Source: Flavobacteriales bacterium
GTDB taxonomy: Bacteria; Bacteroidota; Bacteroidia; Flavobacteriales_E; Vicingaceae
Direction of reading: 5' to 3'
NCBI GenBank assembly: GCA_026196775.1
Contig: JAPHUD010000012.1
Coordinates: 124,001 to 188,000 of the forward strand
DNA length: 64,000 bases
A program made the translations under genes and the position numbers. The notes beneath the pieces were generated by a model. It saw nothing but the letters and a program-made list of their open reading frames with translations, was not told where the DNA came from and searched no databases. Of this stretch, positions 36,706-45,817 are shown piece after piece (position 1 is the stretch's first letter; the number at the start of each line of letters is the position of its first letter).

Positions 36706-37982
36706 TTCGTTATTTTTATATTATTTCCTGATAAACTATTACTAAACAACACCAAAAAGAACACGAAAAATATTATTCCTGAACGAGTTTCAAGCATCGA
36801 TTCAAATAAAAAATTAATTCCTACAAGGGTTGCAAAGGTAAGTGTTATATAGTTTTTCTGTCGAATTGATTTAATAAACATTTCAACTAAAAAGTACAAT
36901 AATAAGAACAACCCTAATATTCCCACAGAAATAGTTGTACTCAGATATTGATTATGAGCATTAAGTTGATATTTTAATTCTGAGGTCATTTGTTTTTCTT
37001 CATATTTATCTAATAATACATCTTTAGCATCTCCAGTTCCTGCTCCAAACAATAAATTATCAGCTATAACCTCTGATGCAGCTTTCCAAATAAATACTCT
37101 TGATGCATTTCCATCACTTCCCGTAGTAACATTTTTATTTTCATTTGTCTTTCCAAAAATAGCGTTTTTAATACTTTCCATATTGGGCAATCTTTCAGAA
37201 AAATTAGGGGTTTTGTAAATATTAAATAATATAAAAAATACTAAAGGTATTGAAGTGTACATTAAGTATTTAATCTTTTTTGCTTTAATTAACCAATACG
37301 CCCCAACAACTATCATTACTAACAACCCTAACCAACCAGATTTAGAACTTAATAAAAGTATAAAAACTGATAATAATAATATGCCAATTATTACCCACAA
37401 AGTTGGTTTTAATAACTTATTTTTAATACGTTCCATTAAAACATACAAAGCAAGCACGCAAAACATAGCAGAATAACTTGGGTGAAAACCTCTAGATAAA
37501 TAAGTGTAATAAAAATAGTTCCAACCTAAATCATACTCTACACCATATAAATTAGTGTATTCAGGTTTTAATAATGCATAAGTAGCATACCCAAAACAAA
37601 ATAAAACATATACAAAACAACCTGCTATAAAAAAGTTTAAATACTTAGTAATGTTTTCTTTTGTTTCTTGAGAATAACCAGCATAAACTAATGGTAAAAT
37701 TAAAAAGGAAAGTTTGGACTCTAATTCTTTAAATCCAAAGGATAAGTTATCGCTGTACAAAAGTCCGAAGGCGTACAACAAATAAAAAAAAATAGCAACA
37801 AAAAGTACCTTATTATGTTTTAAGTGCTGAAATGATGCTTTTATTTTTTTGGGAAAAACCAACCAATTTAAGGTTAGTAAAATAATAAAAAGAGCTAATA
37901 ATTTAGGATAGACAGGTATGAAAAAAGCTATACAAGCTGTTAAACCAAAATGAATTTGATGATGTAGTTTATCTGTAATCAC
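36702..37982 (-). CDS. O-antigen ligase / polymerase family membrane protein
   Basis: A 426-residue protein with about twelve membrane helices and a large periplasmic loop (about residues 255-340) containing the Wzy_C/WaaL-type segment ASRVFIWKAASEVIADNLLFGAGTG and HNQYLSTTISVG. These are the marks of the O-antigen ligase superfamily, which either polymerises repeat units or ligates glycans to a lipid or protein. A second, unrelated-looking polymerase is encoded at 45818, so this one is perhaps the ligase; that is inference. Confidence 0.85.
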   Translation of the reverse strand: MITDKLHHQIHFGLTACIAFFIPVYPKLLALFIILLTLNWLVFPKKIKASFQHLKHNKVLFVAIFFYLLYAFGLLYSDNLSFGFKELESKLSFLILPLVYAGYSQETKENITKYLNFFIAGCFVYVLFCFGYATYALLKPEYTNLYGVEYDLGWNYFYYTYLSRGFHPSYSAMFCVLALYVLMERIKNKLLKPTLWVIIGILLLSVFILLLSSKSGWLGLLVMIVVGAYWLIKAKKIKYLMYTSIPLVFFILFNIYKTPNFSERLPNMESIKNAIFGKTNENKNVTTGSDGNASRVFIWKAASEVIADNLLFGAGTGDAKDVLLDKYEEKQMTSELKYQLNAHNQYLSTTISVGILGLFLLLYFLVEMFIKSIRQKNYITLTFATLVGINFLFESMLETRSGIIFFVFFLVLFSNSLSGNNIKITK

Positions 37983-37990
37983 TTTTTAAC

Positions 37991-38629
37991 CTAACTGTTA
38001 TTTGCTGAATTGTTTTTAATCTCATCAACCATTTCTTTATCAAAATAATTTTCAAAATTCACTCCCGATTTATACAAAGAAGCGTCTGTTTTTCTGGTAT
38101 CTCCAACTATCTTAGCTGGATTACCAACAACAATGGAGTAATCAGGAAACTCACCACTTAAAACACTTCCTGCTCCTATAACACAACCTTTTCCAATACG
38201 TGTTCCAGACAAAATAACACAAGATGTTCCAATGAAGGTATATGCCCCTATAGTAACGTTGTCGATAATATAACCTGGACGATTTTCAGCAGGTATTTCT
38301 ATAAACTTACTTCCTAATATTCTAATTGAGTTTTGACTACTGTGCGTGTAAACACAAGAGTGAGATGCTATATTAACTCCCTCCTCAATTTTAATTCCGC
38401 CAATCCCATCTAATAAACAGTTATAACCTATCCAAACATTATTTTTTATGTCAATTTTTTCTTTATTGATTAATTTAACATTAGATGCAATTCGAGTTAA
38501 CTTATAAAACTTCCTATCTACTCTGTTAGAAAAACCATATACCATAAATGGTTTATGAAAAACCGCTAAACAATTTAACACAAAGGAAATAAGATAACCT
38601 AAAGGTGATAAATAAAGTTTTCTGAGCAT
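37991..38629 (-). CDS. Left-handed beta-helix acyltransferase
   Basis: A 212-residue hexapeptide-repeat transferase. An N-terminal hydrophobic stretch (about residues 8-30) is followed by a beta-helix with repeats such as VWIGYNCLLDGIGGIKIEEG and VTIGAYTFIGTSCVILSGTRIGKGCVIGAGSVLSG, ending VVGNPAKIVG, which is the usual CoA-binding end. It likely acetylates a sugar hydroxyl or amino group; it could supply the N-acetylation after FdtB, but nothing in the sequence proves this. It starts four bases after the GT4 gene. Confidence 0.88.
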   Translation of the reverse strand: MLRKLYLSPLGYLISFVLNCLAVFHKPFMVYGFSNRVDRKFYKLTRIASNVKLINKEKIDIKNNVWIGYNCLLDGIGGIKIEEGVNIASHSCVYTHSSQNSIRILGSKFIEIPAENRPGYIIDNVTIGAYTFIGTSCVILSGTRIGKGCVIGAGSVLSGEFPDYSIVVGNPAKIVGDTRKTDASLYKSGVNFENYFDKEMVDEIKNNSANNS

Positions 38630-38632
38630 TGG

Positions 38633-39796
38633 TTAGTGTTTTTTTTCGTAAATATAGTGATAATATTTTTTAGCATTTTCAGGACTATAGTCAAACGATG
38701 CTTTTCTAGCATTTTCCTTATAGGTTTTTAACCTCTCTTCATTTTCAAGTAATTCAGTTAAAAACGTTCCTAATACTTGAGCTTTTGGGTTTTCATATAC
38801 TACACCACAGTTATAGTTTTCAATTAACACTCCCAACTCTGAATCTTTTGAAGCTAAGGCTAATACTAATGAACCAGCAGCTAGTGTGTAATAAGTTTTG
38901 CTAGGTACAGAAATGGTTTCAGCACCTTCACTCAACGTTACCACACCAACATCGGCAGAACTTAATGAATAAGGCAGCATCTCTTTATCTTGATAAGGTA
39001 ACATTGTTACATTTTTTAAGTTTTTCTGATTAACCATTTGCGTGATTTTAACCTTTTTTGCTCCCTCGCCTATTATTATAAAATGAATCTTATTATTTTC
39101 TTTTAGATATTCAGCTGTTTCTACAATAGCTTCAATATTATGTGTAAGTCCTAAATTACCAGAATACATTACCACCAACTTATCTGTAAGTTGATGTTCT
39201 TTGGCAAAAATATTATCTTGTTTTTGAATTGGCTTTACAAAGTCGGTATTCACCCAATTAGGAATAATTATAGGTTTTTCATTGGTGTATTTTTCTATTG
39301 CAGAAGAAAGATGTATTCCTAATGTAAACACATTATCAGCTTTTTTAAAGCAATTAGCATTCATTTTTTGCCACCTTCTTATAATCCAAGAAGATGGTTT
39401 AAGTAACCCAAAATTAATTAACACATCAGGATATAAATCCCAGATTATTAAATGATAGGCTTGTTTTCTTATTCTTTTAAAAAATGATCCTAAGAAAACA
39501 ATAAAAGGAGGTGTTGTTATTAAAATCAACTCTTTATTGCGGGAACTAAACAATACATAAAAGAAACTTAAAAAAGTAAAAATTAAGCCTGTATATGTTC
39601 TTTTAAACAAAGAAGTATTATTGTATTTATTAAAATACTTTACTTTAATGTTGGGGTTTAAAGGAGCATAATTAACCTCTACCACACCTGTTACCAATTC
39701 AATATCCGCACCTTCTTCATGAAATCGGTTTAGAATATCTATGGAAAGCTGGCGAGTTACCTGAACTATAAAAATATATTTTCCTTTACTTTTCAT
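38633..39796 (-). CDS. Glycosyltransferase family 4 (WbuB-like)
   Basis: A 387-residue GT-B glycosyltransferase with a membrane-associated hydrophobic hairpin (about residues 75-105). The donor-binding half has VVMYSGNLGLTHNIEAIVETA, IIGEGAKKVKI and the loop SSADVGVVTLSEGAETISVPSKTYYTLAAG, with the family 4 glutamate region. It resembles WbuB-type transferases of O-antigen clusters. Acceptor and donor unknown. Confidence 0.9.
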   Translation of the reverse strand: MKSKGKYIFIVQVTRQLSIDILNRFHEEGADIELVTGVVEVNYAPLNPNIKVKYFNKYNNTSLFKRTYTGLIFTFLSFFYVLFSSRNKELILITTPPFIVFLGSFFKRIRKQAYHLIIWDLYPDVLINFGLLKPSSWIIRRWQKMNANCFKKADNVFTLGIHLSSAIEKYTNEKPIIIPNWVNTDFVKPIQKQDNIFAKEHQLTDKLVVMYSGNLGLTHNIEAIVETAEYLKENNKIHFIIIGEGAKKVKITQMVNQKNLKNVTMLPYQDKEMLPYSLSSADVGVVTLSEGAETISVPSKTYYTLAAGSLVLALASKDSELGVLIENYNCGVVYENPKAQVLGTFLTELLENEERLKTYKENARKASFDYSPENAKKYYHYIYEKKH

Positions 39797-39799
39797 TAA

Positions 39800-40807
39800 T
39801 TAGTTAGACCTGTACTTTGAAATCAACCTTTTGGTATTAAATACATTGTATCTATAATATTTTTTGTATAAATACTTAAGCTTATTTCTTAACCCTCCGG
39901 TTTTTATTAAAGTAAAATTTTGTAGCGGAACATTAAATTCGGGATAAACTGATCTTACTAATTTTTCTACCTCTTGTAATTTAATAATATAAGGGGTATA
40001 TAAATTTTTCACAACAGGCATAGTGGGATGTCTCCAGCCTAAATCAACAATGTTATTTTTATAAAACCTAACATGATGAAAATGATAAAAAATAGCTTCA
40101 AAAGTTTTGTTGCTTTGTTTATCTAAAAAAGTAATCGTGTTTCCTTCTCTTTTAACAAAAGGCCATTGTTCTACATTCCAAGAAGCTAACCCTCCTCCTA
40201 AATGTTGTAACACATGAACTCCTTTAAATCTAGTTGTCCAATCATCTAGGTATTTCTGATCTCCAAACTTACCATCTTCATACCTATCATAACACCAATC
40301 TATACAAGCATTTCTCCACCATTTAAGAGCTGTTAATCCTTCTTCATTATTTAAAAAAGTAATAAACTGAACGCAATATATTCCGGAAGTATTTATTCTA
40401 TTAAATTTTGGTGGGTATCTATGCTCAGTTAACAAAATAGATTTATCGCCCATCTCATCAAACAATATTTTTGGATTCTGATAAAAAAACAAGTCTGCAT
40501 CAACGTAAGTACAGCTAGGAACATTAAAATTTTCTATTACATACAAAATAGTTGATGATGTACATGTCCAACAATATTCAGCTTTTGACCTACTTGGTTT
40601 TACGTCAAGTAGCTTTTCATCCTCAAACTCCTTTAATGAAATGATGGTTGCATGTTTTAAATTAAGTTGGTTAAGAATTTCAAAACTAACATCATCAAAA
40701 GCAAATATGTATAAATGAAAATCTGTTCCACATTCTTCTAACGAGTTATACATCGCTACACCACGTGTTAAATAAAAAGAATCGAATAAAGTACAAAAAT
40801 GATACAT
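39800..40807 (-). CDS. GT-A type glycosyltransferase (GT8-like)
   Basis: A 335-residue protein beginning YHFCTLFDSFYLTRGVAMYNSL, as in GT-A transferases that start with a nucleotide-binding strand. The metal-binding DxD motif is CTYVDADLFFYQNP (about residues 100-113). The His-rich stretch FYHFHHVRFYKN lies near the end of the fold. It resembles GT8-like hypothetical transferases of Bacteroidota polysaccharide clusters. Linkage unknown. Confidence 0.8.
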   Translation of the reverse strand: MYHFCTLFDSFYLTRGVAMYNSLEECGTDFHLYIFAFDDVSFEILNQLNLKHATIISLKEFEDEKLLDVKPSRSKAEYCWTCTSSTILYVIENFNVPSCTYVDADLFFYQNPKILFDEMGDKSILLTEHRYPPKFNRINTSGIYCVQFITFLNNEEGLTALKWWRNACIDWCYDRYEDGKFGDQKYLDDWTTRFKGVHVLQHLGGGLASWNVEQWPFVKREGNTITFLDKQSNKTFEAIFYHFHHVRFYKNNIVDLGWRHPTMPVVKNLYTPYIIKLQEVEKLVRSVYPEFNVPLQNFTLIKTGGLRNKLKYLYKKYYRYNVFNTKRLISKYRSN

Positions 40808-40812
40808 ACAGC

Positions 40813-41910
40813 TTAAAATTTATTCATTACCTCCACTACTCTGTTCACATCTTCTACTGTATGGAAATAAGAAATGGGTAAACTAAGTGTGGTTTGGTGA
40901 ATTTTTTCACTTATCGGAAAATCATAATTATTCAATAATCCTTTAAGTGCATTTTGCCTGCTTGGCGAAACCGGATAATGAATTTCGGTTTTAATATTAT
41001 GTTCTAATAAATAATTTTTTAATTCATCTCTTTTTTCATGTCTGATATTAAAAATATGGTAAACATCAAAATAATCGGGATGTACTTGAGGCTTTATAAA
41101 GTCTTCATTTAGGTTTTCTAAGTAAATAGCTGCCAATTTTCTTTTATGCTCGTTAATTTTATCTAAACTTTTTAGTTTAACTGATAAAAAAGCAGCTTGC
41201 ATTTCATCCAACCTTGAATTATAACCAACTACTTCATTGTAATATTTTATATCTGAACCATAGTTTCTTAATCTTCTTATCTTTTTATCCAACCCTTCAT
41301 CATTGCATACTACAGCTCCTGCATCTCCTAATGCTCCTAAATTTTTAGTAGGATAAAAACTAAAAGCTCCAAAATCTCCAAATGTACCTACTTTTTGCCC
41401 TTTATAAGTTGCTCCGTGAGCTTGTGCACAATCTTCAATTAATTTTAAACTGTATTTTTTACACAATTCCAAAATAGGCTGCATTTCGCATGATTTACCA
41501 TATAAATGCACTACCAATATGGCTTTTGTTTTTGGAGTAATGGCTGCTTCAATCTTTTTGGGGTCAATATTATAAGTGGCAATATCCGGTTCAACTAGAA
41601 CAGGTGTAAGATTGTTTTGCAATACACTTAAAATAGTAGCGATATAGGTATTAGAAGGAACAATTACTTCGCTGCCTTTTTCAAAATTAAATGCTGCTAA
41701 TGATAAGGTAATAGCATCTAATCCTGATGCAACACCAATAGTGTGTTTAGCATTGTTATATACTGCAAATTCTTGTTCAAATAGCTGAACATGTTTTCCC
41801 AATATATACCATCCCGAAGTTAATACATCTTGAAATTTTTTGGTGTATTTTTCAAAAAATGGTGCATTTAGCTTTTGAAGGTTTTCGTAATCAATGCTCA
41901 TATCTTTCAT
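40813..41910 (-). CDS. fdtB: FdtB-like dTDP-3-amino-3,6-dideoxyhexose transaminase
   Basis: A 365-residue PLP aminotransferase of the DegT family. [46 protein letters not shown] and the PLP lysine in [18 protein letters not shown] are visible. Its start lies within the last 20 bases of the upstream FdtA gene; FdtA makes the 3-keto sugar this enzyme aminates. Together they give dTDP-Fuc3N or, with a QdtA-type isomerase, Qui3N. rmlA and rmlB, which feed the pathway, are not in the window. Confidence 0.9.
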   Translation of the reverse strand: MKDMSIDYENLQKLNAPFFEKYTKKFQDVLTSGWYILGKHVQLFEQEFAVYNNAKHTIGVASGLDAITLSLAAFNFEKGSEVIVPSNTYIATILSVLQNNLTPVLVEPDIATYNIDPKKIEAAITPKTKAILVVHLYGKSCEMQPILELCKKYSLKLIEDCAQAHGATYKGQKVGTFGDFGAFSFYPTKNLGALGDAGAVVCNDEGLDKKIRRLRNYGSDIKYYNEVVGYNSRLDEMQAAFLSVKLKSLDKINEHKRKLAAIYLENLNEDFIKPQVHPDYFDVYHIFNIRHEKRDELKNYLLEHNIKTEIHYPVSPSRQNALKGLLNNYDFPISEKIHQTTLSLPISYFHTVEDVNRVVEVMNKF

Positions 41911-42259
41911 AAATATAATCTTCGGGAGTATAAAATTCTGATGCCAATACCATTAATATAGCATCTTCTGTAAAACTATGCATTTGATGCCAATCTTTTG
42001 GCTCCAATATCAAACATTTATCTGGTGAATCTAACACAAATTCTTCTTGATTTTCATTATCATCATTACTAATTACACAACTTCCTTTTAAACAAATTGC
42101 TGCTTGTATTGTTTTTACATGTCGGTGACCTCCTCTTATAGAATCGTCTACTCCATAAATGTAAAATATTCTTTTTATATCAAATGGTATGACCTTTTCT
42201 ATCACTGTTAAGTTCCCTCTTTTATCTGTAAAAGTTTTTAAATTGAGCAAATGTGCCAT
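41891..42259 (-). CDS. fdtA: FdtA-like sugar 3,4-ketoisomerase
   Basis: A 122-residue cupin: [45 protein letters not shown] and [25 protein letters not shown] are typical of FdtA/QdtA/WxcM-C proteins. They convert dTDP-4-keto-6-deoxyglucose to the 3-keto isomer. Whether the product is of the gluco (Qui3N) or galacto (Fuc3N) type cannot be decided from sequence alone. Overlaps fdtB by 20 bases, indicating coupling. Confidence 0.92.
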   Translation of the reverse strand: MAHLLNLKTFTDKRGNLTVIEKVIPFDIKRIFYIYGVDDSIRGGHRHVKTIQAAICLKGSCVISNDDNENQEEFVLDSPDKCLILEPKDWHQMHSFTEDAILMVLASEFYTPEDYIYERYEH

Positions 42260-42262
42260 AGT

Positions 42263-43048
42263 TTATTGTTTAAGTTTAAAATAGTAGCCCTTATAGTAGG
42301 CGTTACCTAGGTAAATATTTTCGTTGTATTCTGCATCAAATACCATTTCATATCCTAAGTTGCAAATGTAATTAATGAGTTTTGTTTCATTGAGTATCCA
42401 ACAAGGATATTTTGCTTCATAAATGTTTTTAGGCACTTTTTGAATCGTAATTCTATCATTATTAGTTTTAAAAACCGGTGTCCTATCTATAATTAAGTAA
42501 GGTATTTTGTGTGATAAAATCTCTTTTAGTAAATCATAAGGCTCCTTTATGTATTGTATTACTGATCCCAATAGTATTACATTAGCTTGTTGCTCTTGCA
42601 AACATTCGCTAATAGTATAATAAAAATTTAATTCTTGGTTGGCAAATGTTTTTTTACCTTCTTCAACAAAATGTTTTTGCTCAACAATGTTCCATTGAAA
42701 ATCTGTTACATTTTTACTGATAATTTTATTATGATAGTAACTACTTCCTAATGAGCCTCCAAAATCGAGGACGTTTAACCTATTATCTGCTAAAGCCACT
42801 AAACTTAAACTGGAAAGTAAAGGAAACGAATACGGAACTTTATCAAACAAAACCGAATCTCTTTCAGCAACAGCCTCTCCATTTTTGACCTTTAATAAAG
42901 CTGATTTTACTTTATTAAAAATTAGGTCGCTATTATAGCCCGGACATTTTCTTTCAGCGGCTTCCCAACTACTATAATTACCTGACCAACCATAAAAAAA
43001 AGTGGTTAAGTACTTGTATAATAATGGTGGCAATAAAGATTTAATCAT
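42263..43048 (-). CDS. TIGR04325 family putative methyltransferase
   Basis: A 261-residue protein with the family opening WSGNYSSWEAAERKCPGY, followed by RDSVLFD and the SAM-binding-like NVLDFGGSLGSSYYH and VILLGSVIQYIKEPYDLLKEI. These proteins occur in polysaccharide clusters of Leptospira, Bacteroidota and others and are presumed sugar methyltransferases, without a proven substrate. It follows the second methyltransferase by ten bases. Confidence 0.88.
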   Translation of the reverse strand: MIKSLLPPLLYKYLTTFFYGWSGNYSSWEAAERKCPGYNSDLIFNKVKSALLKVKNGEAVAERDSVLFDKVPYSFPLLSSLSLVALADNRLNVLDFGGSLGSSYYHNKIISKNVTDFQWNIVEQKHFVEEGKKTFANQELNFYYTISECLQEQQANVILLGSVIQYIKEPYDLLKEILSHKIPYLIIDRTPVFKTNNDRITIQKVPKNIYEAKYPCWILNETKLINYICNLGYEMVFDAEYNENIYLGNAYYKGYYFKLKQ

Positions 43049-43058
43049 TTGTAAAGTG

Positions 43059-43787
43059 TTATTTTTTGTTATTTTTCAAAACATAAATATTACCGAAATA
43101 CATCTCTTCATTTTTTGGTAAAATATAGAAAATCAATCCCAATAAATTATTGATGAATGAAAAAGGAATGATTAATAACCAAGCCGAAATACCTGGTAAT
43201 ATTTTTTTGAAAAACCCATATAAATAGTTGTTGATAAGCAAAAATTGAAGTCTAAAATCAGCAAGGTATTTTTTGTGTTCCACTATTTCAAAATCATGTT
43301 TATCAAACAGGTGTTTTAATCCAAAAGAGGAATACCTAGCATAATCATACGGTTGTTCGTGTTCCCCCCAGATAAACGGAATAGTAACTACCATGGTACC
43401 TCCAGGTTTTACTACTCGTTTAATTTCCGACAAAAATTGTTCTGGATTAAACACATGTTCAAACACCTCAAAAAAGACCAATGAATCAATGGTACTATCT
43501 TCAAAAGGAAAGGTTTCTCCATCATAAAAAACATCAATATCAGAACTGGTATGCTCATGCCCTGAAACCTCAATATCCATTCCTATATATTGTGTAACAT
43601 TGACAAACAAATCTTTATAAGGTTTACTCCCACTACCTACATCTAAGATTTTGCCTTTGGCTGCTTTAGCATATTTTTTCACACTTAGGTAAATAGCTGC
43701 TCTACCCCAAAAAAAAGGATTAATTAAAAAGCCAATTAATGTAGGTTTAAAAAGTTGTTGGAGTAAAAAGGCTTTTAGCTTAGTCAT
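43059..43787 (-). CDS. Class I SAM-dependent methyltransferase
   Basis: A 242-residue protein with motif I ILDVGSGSKPYKDLF (about residues 44-58), the acidic motif YIGMDIEVSG, and LVFFEVFEHVFNPEQFLSEIKRVVKPGG. A C-terminal hydrophobic segment (about 205-230) suggests membrane association. It is expected to methylate a sugar of the cluster product. A gap of 82 bases separates it from the beta-barrel gene upstream. Confidence 0.88.
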   Translation of the reverse strand: MTKLKAFLLQQLFKPTLIGFLINPFFWGRAAIYLSVKKYAKAAKGKILDVGSGSKPYKDLFVNVTQYIGMDIEVSGHEHTSSDIDVFYDGETFPFEDSTIDSLVFFEVFEHVFNPEQFLSEIKRVVKPGGTMVVTIPFIWGEHEQPYDYARYSSFGLKHLFDKHDFEIVEHKKYLADFRLQFLLINNYLYGFFKKILPGISAWLLIIPFSFINNLLGLIFYILPKNEEMYFGNIYVLKNNKK

Positions 43788-43869
43788 GTTATCTGTATTT
43801 CTAAGCGTAAAAATATAAAAAAATAGCGGATATACTAATATACTATTTATTTCGAAATAGTAATCTCAA

Positions 43870-44586
43870 TCATTTAAAAAGATAATAAAACCCAAAACTA
43901 GCTCCTAAAGAATACCCATACATTTTATAAGACTTTGTTAATCTATCTTTATCATCATTAAAGATAGAATGTCTAAAAGTAAATTCTGTTCTTAAAAAAT
44001 AATTCTTAGAAAAACTATAATTAACCCCCAAGCCAGATATTACTGCAATATTGGCAGATAGTTTATCCGCTAATATTATTTGGTTATCTCTAGAAATGCT
44101 ACTACCAGCATAATAAGTATTTTCTAAATATTTTGTAGCTAATTGTATATTTGGTATAAAACCAAATGATGCAAATGCACTTATTTTTTCCACTTCATAA
44201 ACAAGATAGTTTATTTTTAGTGGCACTTCAGCATTTAATTTAAATTTTGTGTCTTCAATTTTTGCCTTAGGAAATTCAATATTCCTCTCCCAACCAACAA
44301 CTTGAGAATAAAACACACCTGTCTCATATCCCCATCTATAATGAAATTTATTCAAAAAAGTTAATCCTATTGAATAACCATATACTGGATTGTCATTATT
44401 TAAAACACTTAGTGTTTCAGTAGCTATATCATCACTAATTATTAATGTTCTGTAGCAATAATTTGGAGAATAACTAACACCTATTGACTTTTTATTTTCA
44501 TTCTTAAAGTTTTGAGAAATTAAGTTTTTATTAAGTATAAAAAGACTGAAAATAATACAAATTGAATTGATTACTGTTTTTCGCAT
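43870..44586 (-). CDS. Outer-membrane beta-barrel protein (PorT-like)
   Basis: A 238-residue protein with a signal peptide (about residues 1-24) and alternating-residue beta strands ending in an aromatic residue (FGFYYLFK), as in eight-strand outer-membrane barrels. KSIGVSYSPNYCYR, YRWGYETGVFYSQ and LRTEFTFRHSIFND are typical of the outer-membrane beta-barrel/porin-family group of Bacteroidota. It is the only non-glycan gene inside the polysaccharide run and starts right at the end of the upstream glycosyltransferase gene. Function unknown. Confidence 0.8.
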   Translation of the reverse strand: MRKTVINSICIIFSLFILNKNLISQNFKNENKKSIGVSYSPNYCYRTLIISDDIATETLSVLNNDNPVYGYSIGLTFLNKFHYRWGYETGVFYSQVVGWERNIEFPKAKIEDTKFKLNAEVPLKINYLVYEVEKISAFASFGFIPNIQLATKYLENTYYAGSSISRDNQIILADKLSANIAVISGLGVNYSFSKNYFLRTEFTFRHSIFNDDKDRLTKSYKMYGYSLGASFGFYYLFK

Positions 44587-44587
44587 A

Positions 44588-45811
44588 TTAAAGATTATCC
44601 TTAAAAATTTTGTTTACTGTATTTACTCTATTTTCAACTGTATGTTCTTTTAAAGTTCTTTTCTGACCTGCCTCAGCAATTCTTTTCATTTCTTCAGGGT
44701 TATGTAATAGCCATTTCACTTTTTCTATACACTCTTCAATTGAATCATAAACCACAACTTCTTTATCTATTTCAAAAAGTTGTCCCATGTTTTGTTTATT
44801 ATCTGTTATTAAACAAGAACCTACACCGGTAGCTTCAAATAACCTCAGATTACCAGCACATTGATTAGCAATTTCTCCATGGATATTAAAACACATTTTA
44901 GATTTGGCTAACACCCTATACATATCCATACCAAAAACAGGTGACTTAACGCTATTTTTTAACTTATTAGAATAAAAATTTATATCTACTTCAGCATGTT
45001 TCTTATGTTTGTTTAATAAAGGTATTGAATTAACCAAACTATTTAACCCTAGACTATTCATTGTTTTTACTAACGTTGAAAATGATTTTTTCAAAAAGAT
45101 ACGATTGGTCGATTCTAAGTTTCCGTAAATAGTCATATCTATTCCACTATTTAAAATAGCTTCTATATATTTTATTCTTGTACCATGAAAACCATAACCT
45201 GTTGTTAAAGAACCAGTAAACACAAAATTATTATCAGGAAATGGGTTTGAAGTGTTTTGTATTGTTTCAAGAACTGAATGATTAAATGAGTGATAAACCA
45301 ACTCCACATTATTAATTCCTTTTTCTTTAAACTCTTTTACTAATCCGGGAGTACAGGTGAATACAATATCTAATTGACTTAGCCCATCAAAAATAACTTG
45401 ATTATATGGAGCACAAACATGTCCAACTAATAATTTAATGCTTTTAACTTCATTTCTTAACTCATTTAACCATTTTTTATTCAAAAACCTTGTTGTATCT
45501 ATCCACACAATATCTGGTTTAAAATGTTTAATTTGTGCTACAACAATAGCTTCATCAGACAAGTTTTGATCTATTCCATTTTCTTTAGCCCACCTTTTTA
45601 GTAGTAAACTTGCATTTGAAATTATATCTACAGCATCTACTCCAGCTAACCTAAAATATTTTCCATAAGAACTTACTATTTCAATTGATTGTTCTGTCAA
45701 TTGACTATATTGAGCCTCATAATCTAATTCAGCACTATTTAGATTAGTACCGTAAAAGGTTTTTAAAAACCCACTGTAATAATCAGTAACCCTAATAAAT
45801 TTATAACTCAT
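44588..45811 (-). CDS. CgeB-like GT-B glycosyltransferase
   Basis: A 407-residue protein resembling CgeB/spore-maturation-type glycosyltransferases. NFVFTGSLTTGYGFHGTRIKYIEAI begins the nucleotide half, then FNIHGEIANQCAGNLRLFEATGVGSCLITD and the closing HTVENRVNTVNKIF. These features match the Glyco_trans_1_2 (DUF3880/CgeB) type, in which the RxFEAxGxG segment contacts the donor. Sugar specificity unknown. Confidence 0.85.
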   Translation of the reverse strand: MSYKFIRVTDYYSGFLKTFYGTNLNSAELDYEAQYSQLTEQSIEIVSSYGKYFRLAGVDAVDIISNASLLLKRWAKENGIDQNLSDEAIVVAQIKHFKPDIVWIDTTRFLNKKWLNELRNEVKSIKLLVGHVCAPYNQVIFDGLSQLDIVFTCTPGLVKEFKEKGINNVELVYHSFNHSVLETIQNTSNPFPDNNFVFTGSLTTGYGFHGTRIKYIEAILNSGIDMTIYGNLESTNRIFLKKSFSTLVKTMNSLGLNSLVNSIPLLNKHKKHAEVDINFYSNKLKNSVKSPVFGMDMYRVLAKSKMCFNIHGEIANQCAGNLRLFEATGVGSCLITDNKQNMGQLFEIDKEVVVYDSIEECIEKVKWLLHNPEEMKRIAEAGQKRTLKEHTVENRVNTVNKIFKDNL

Positions 45812-45817
45812 TATTAA

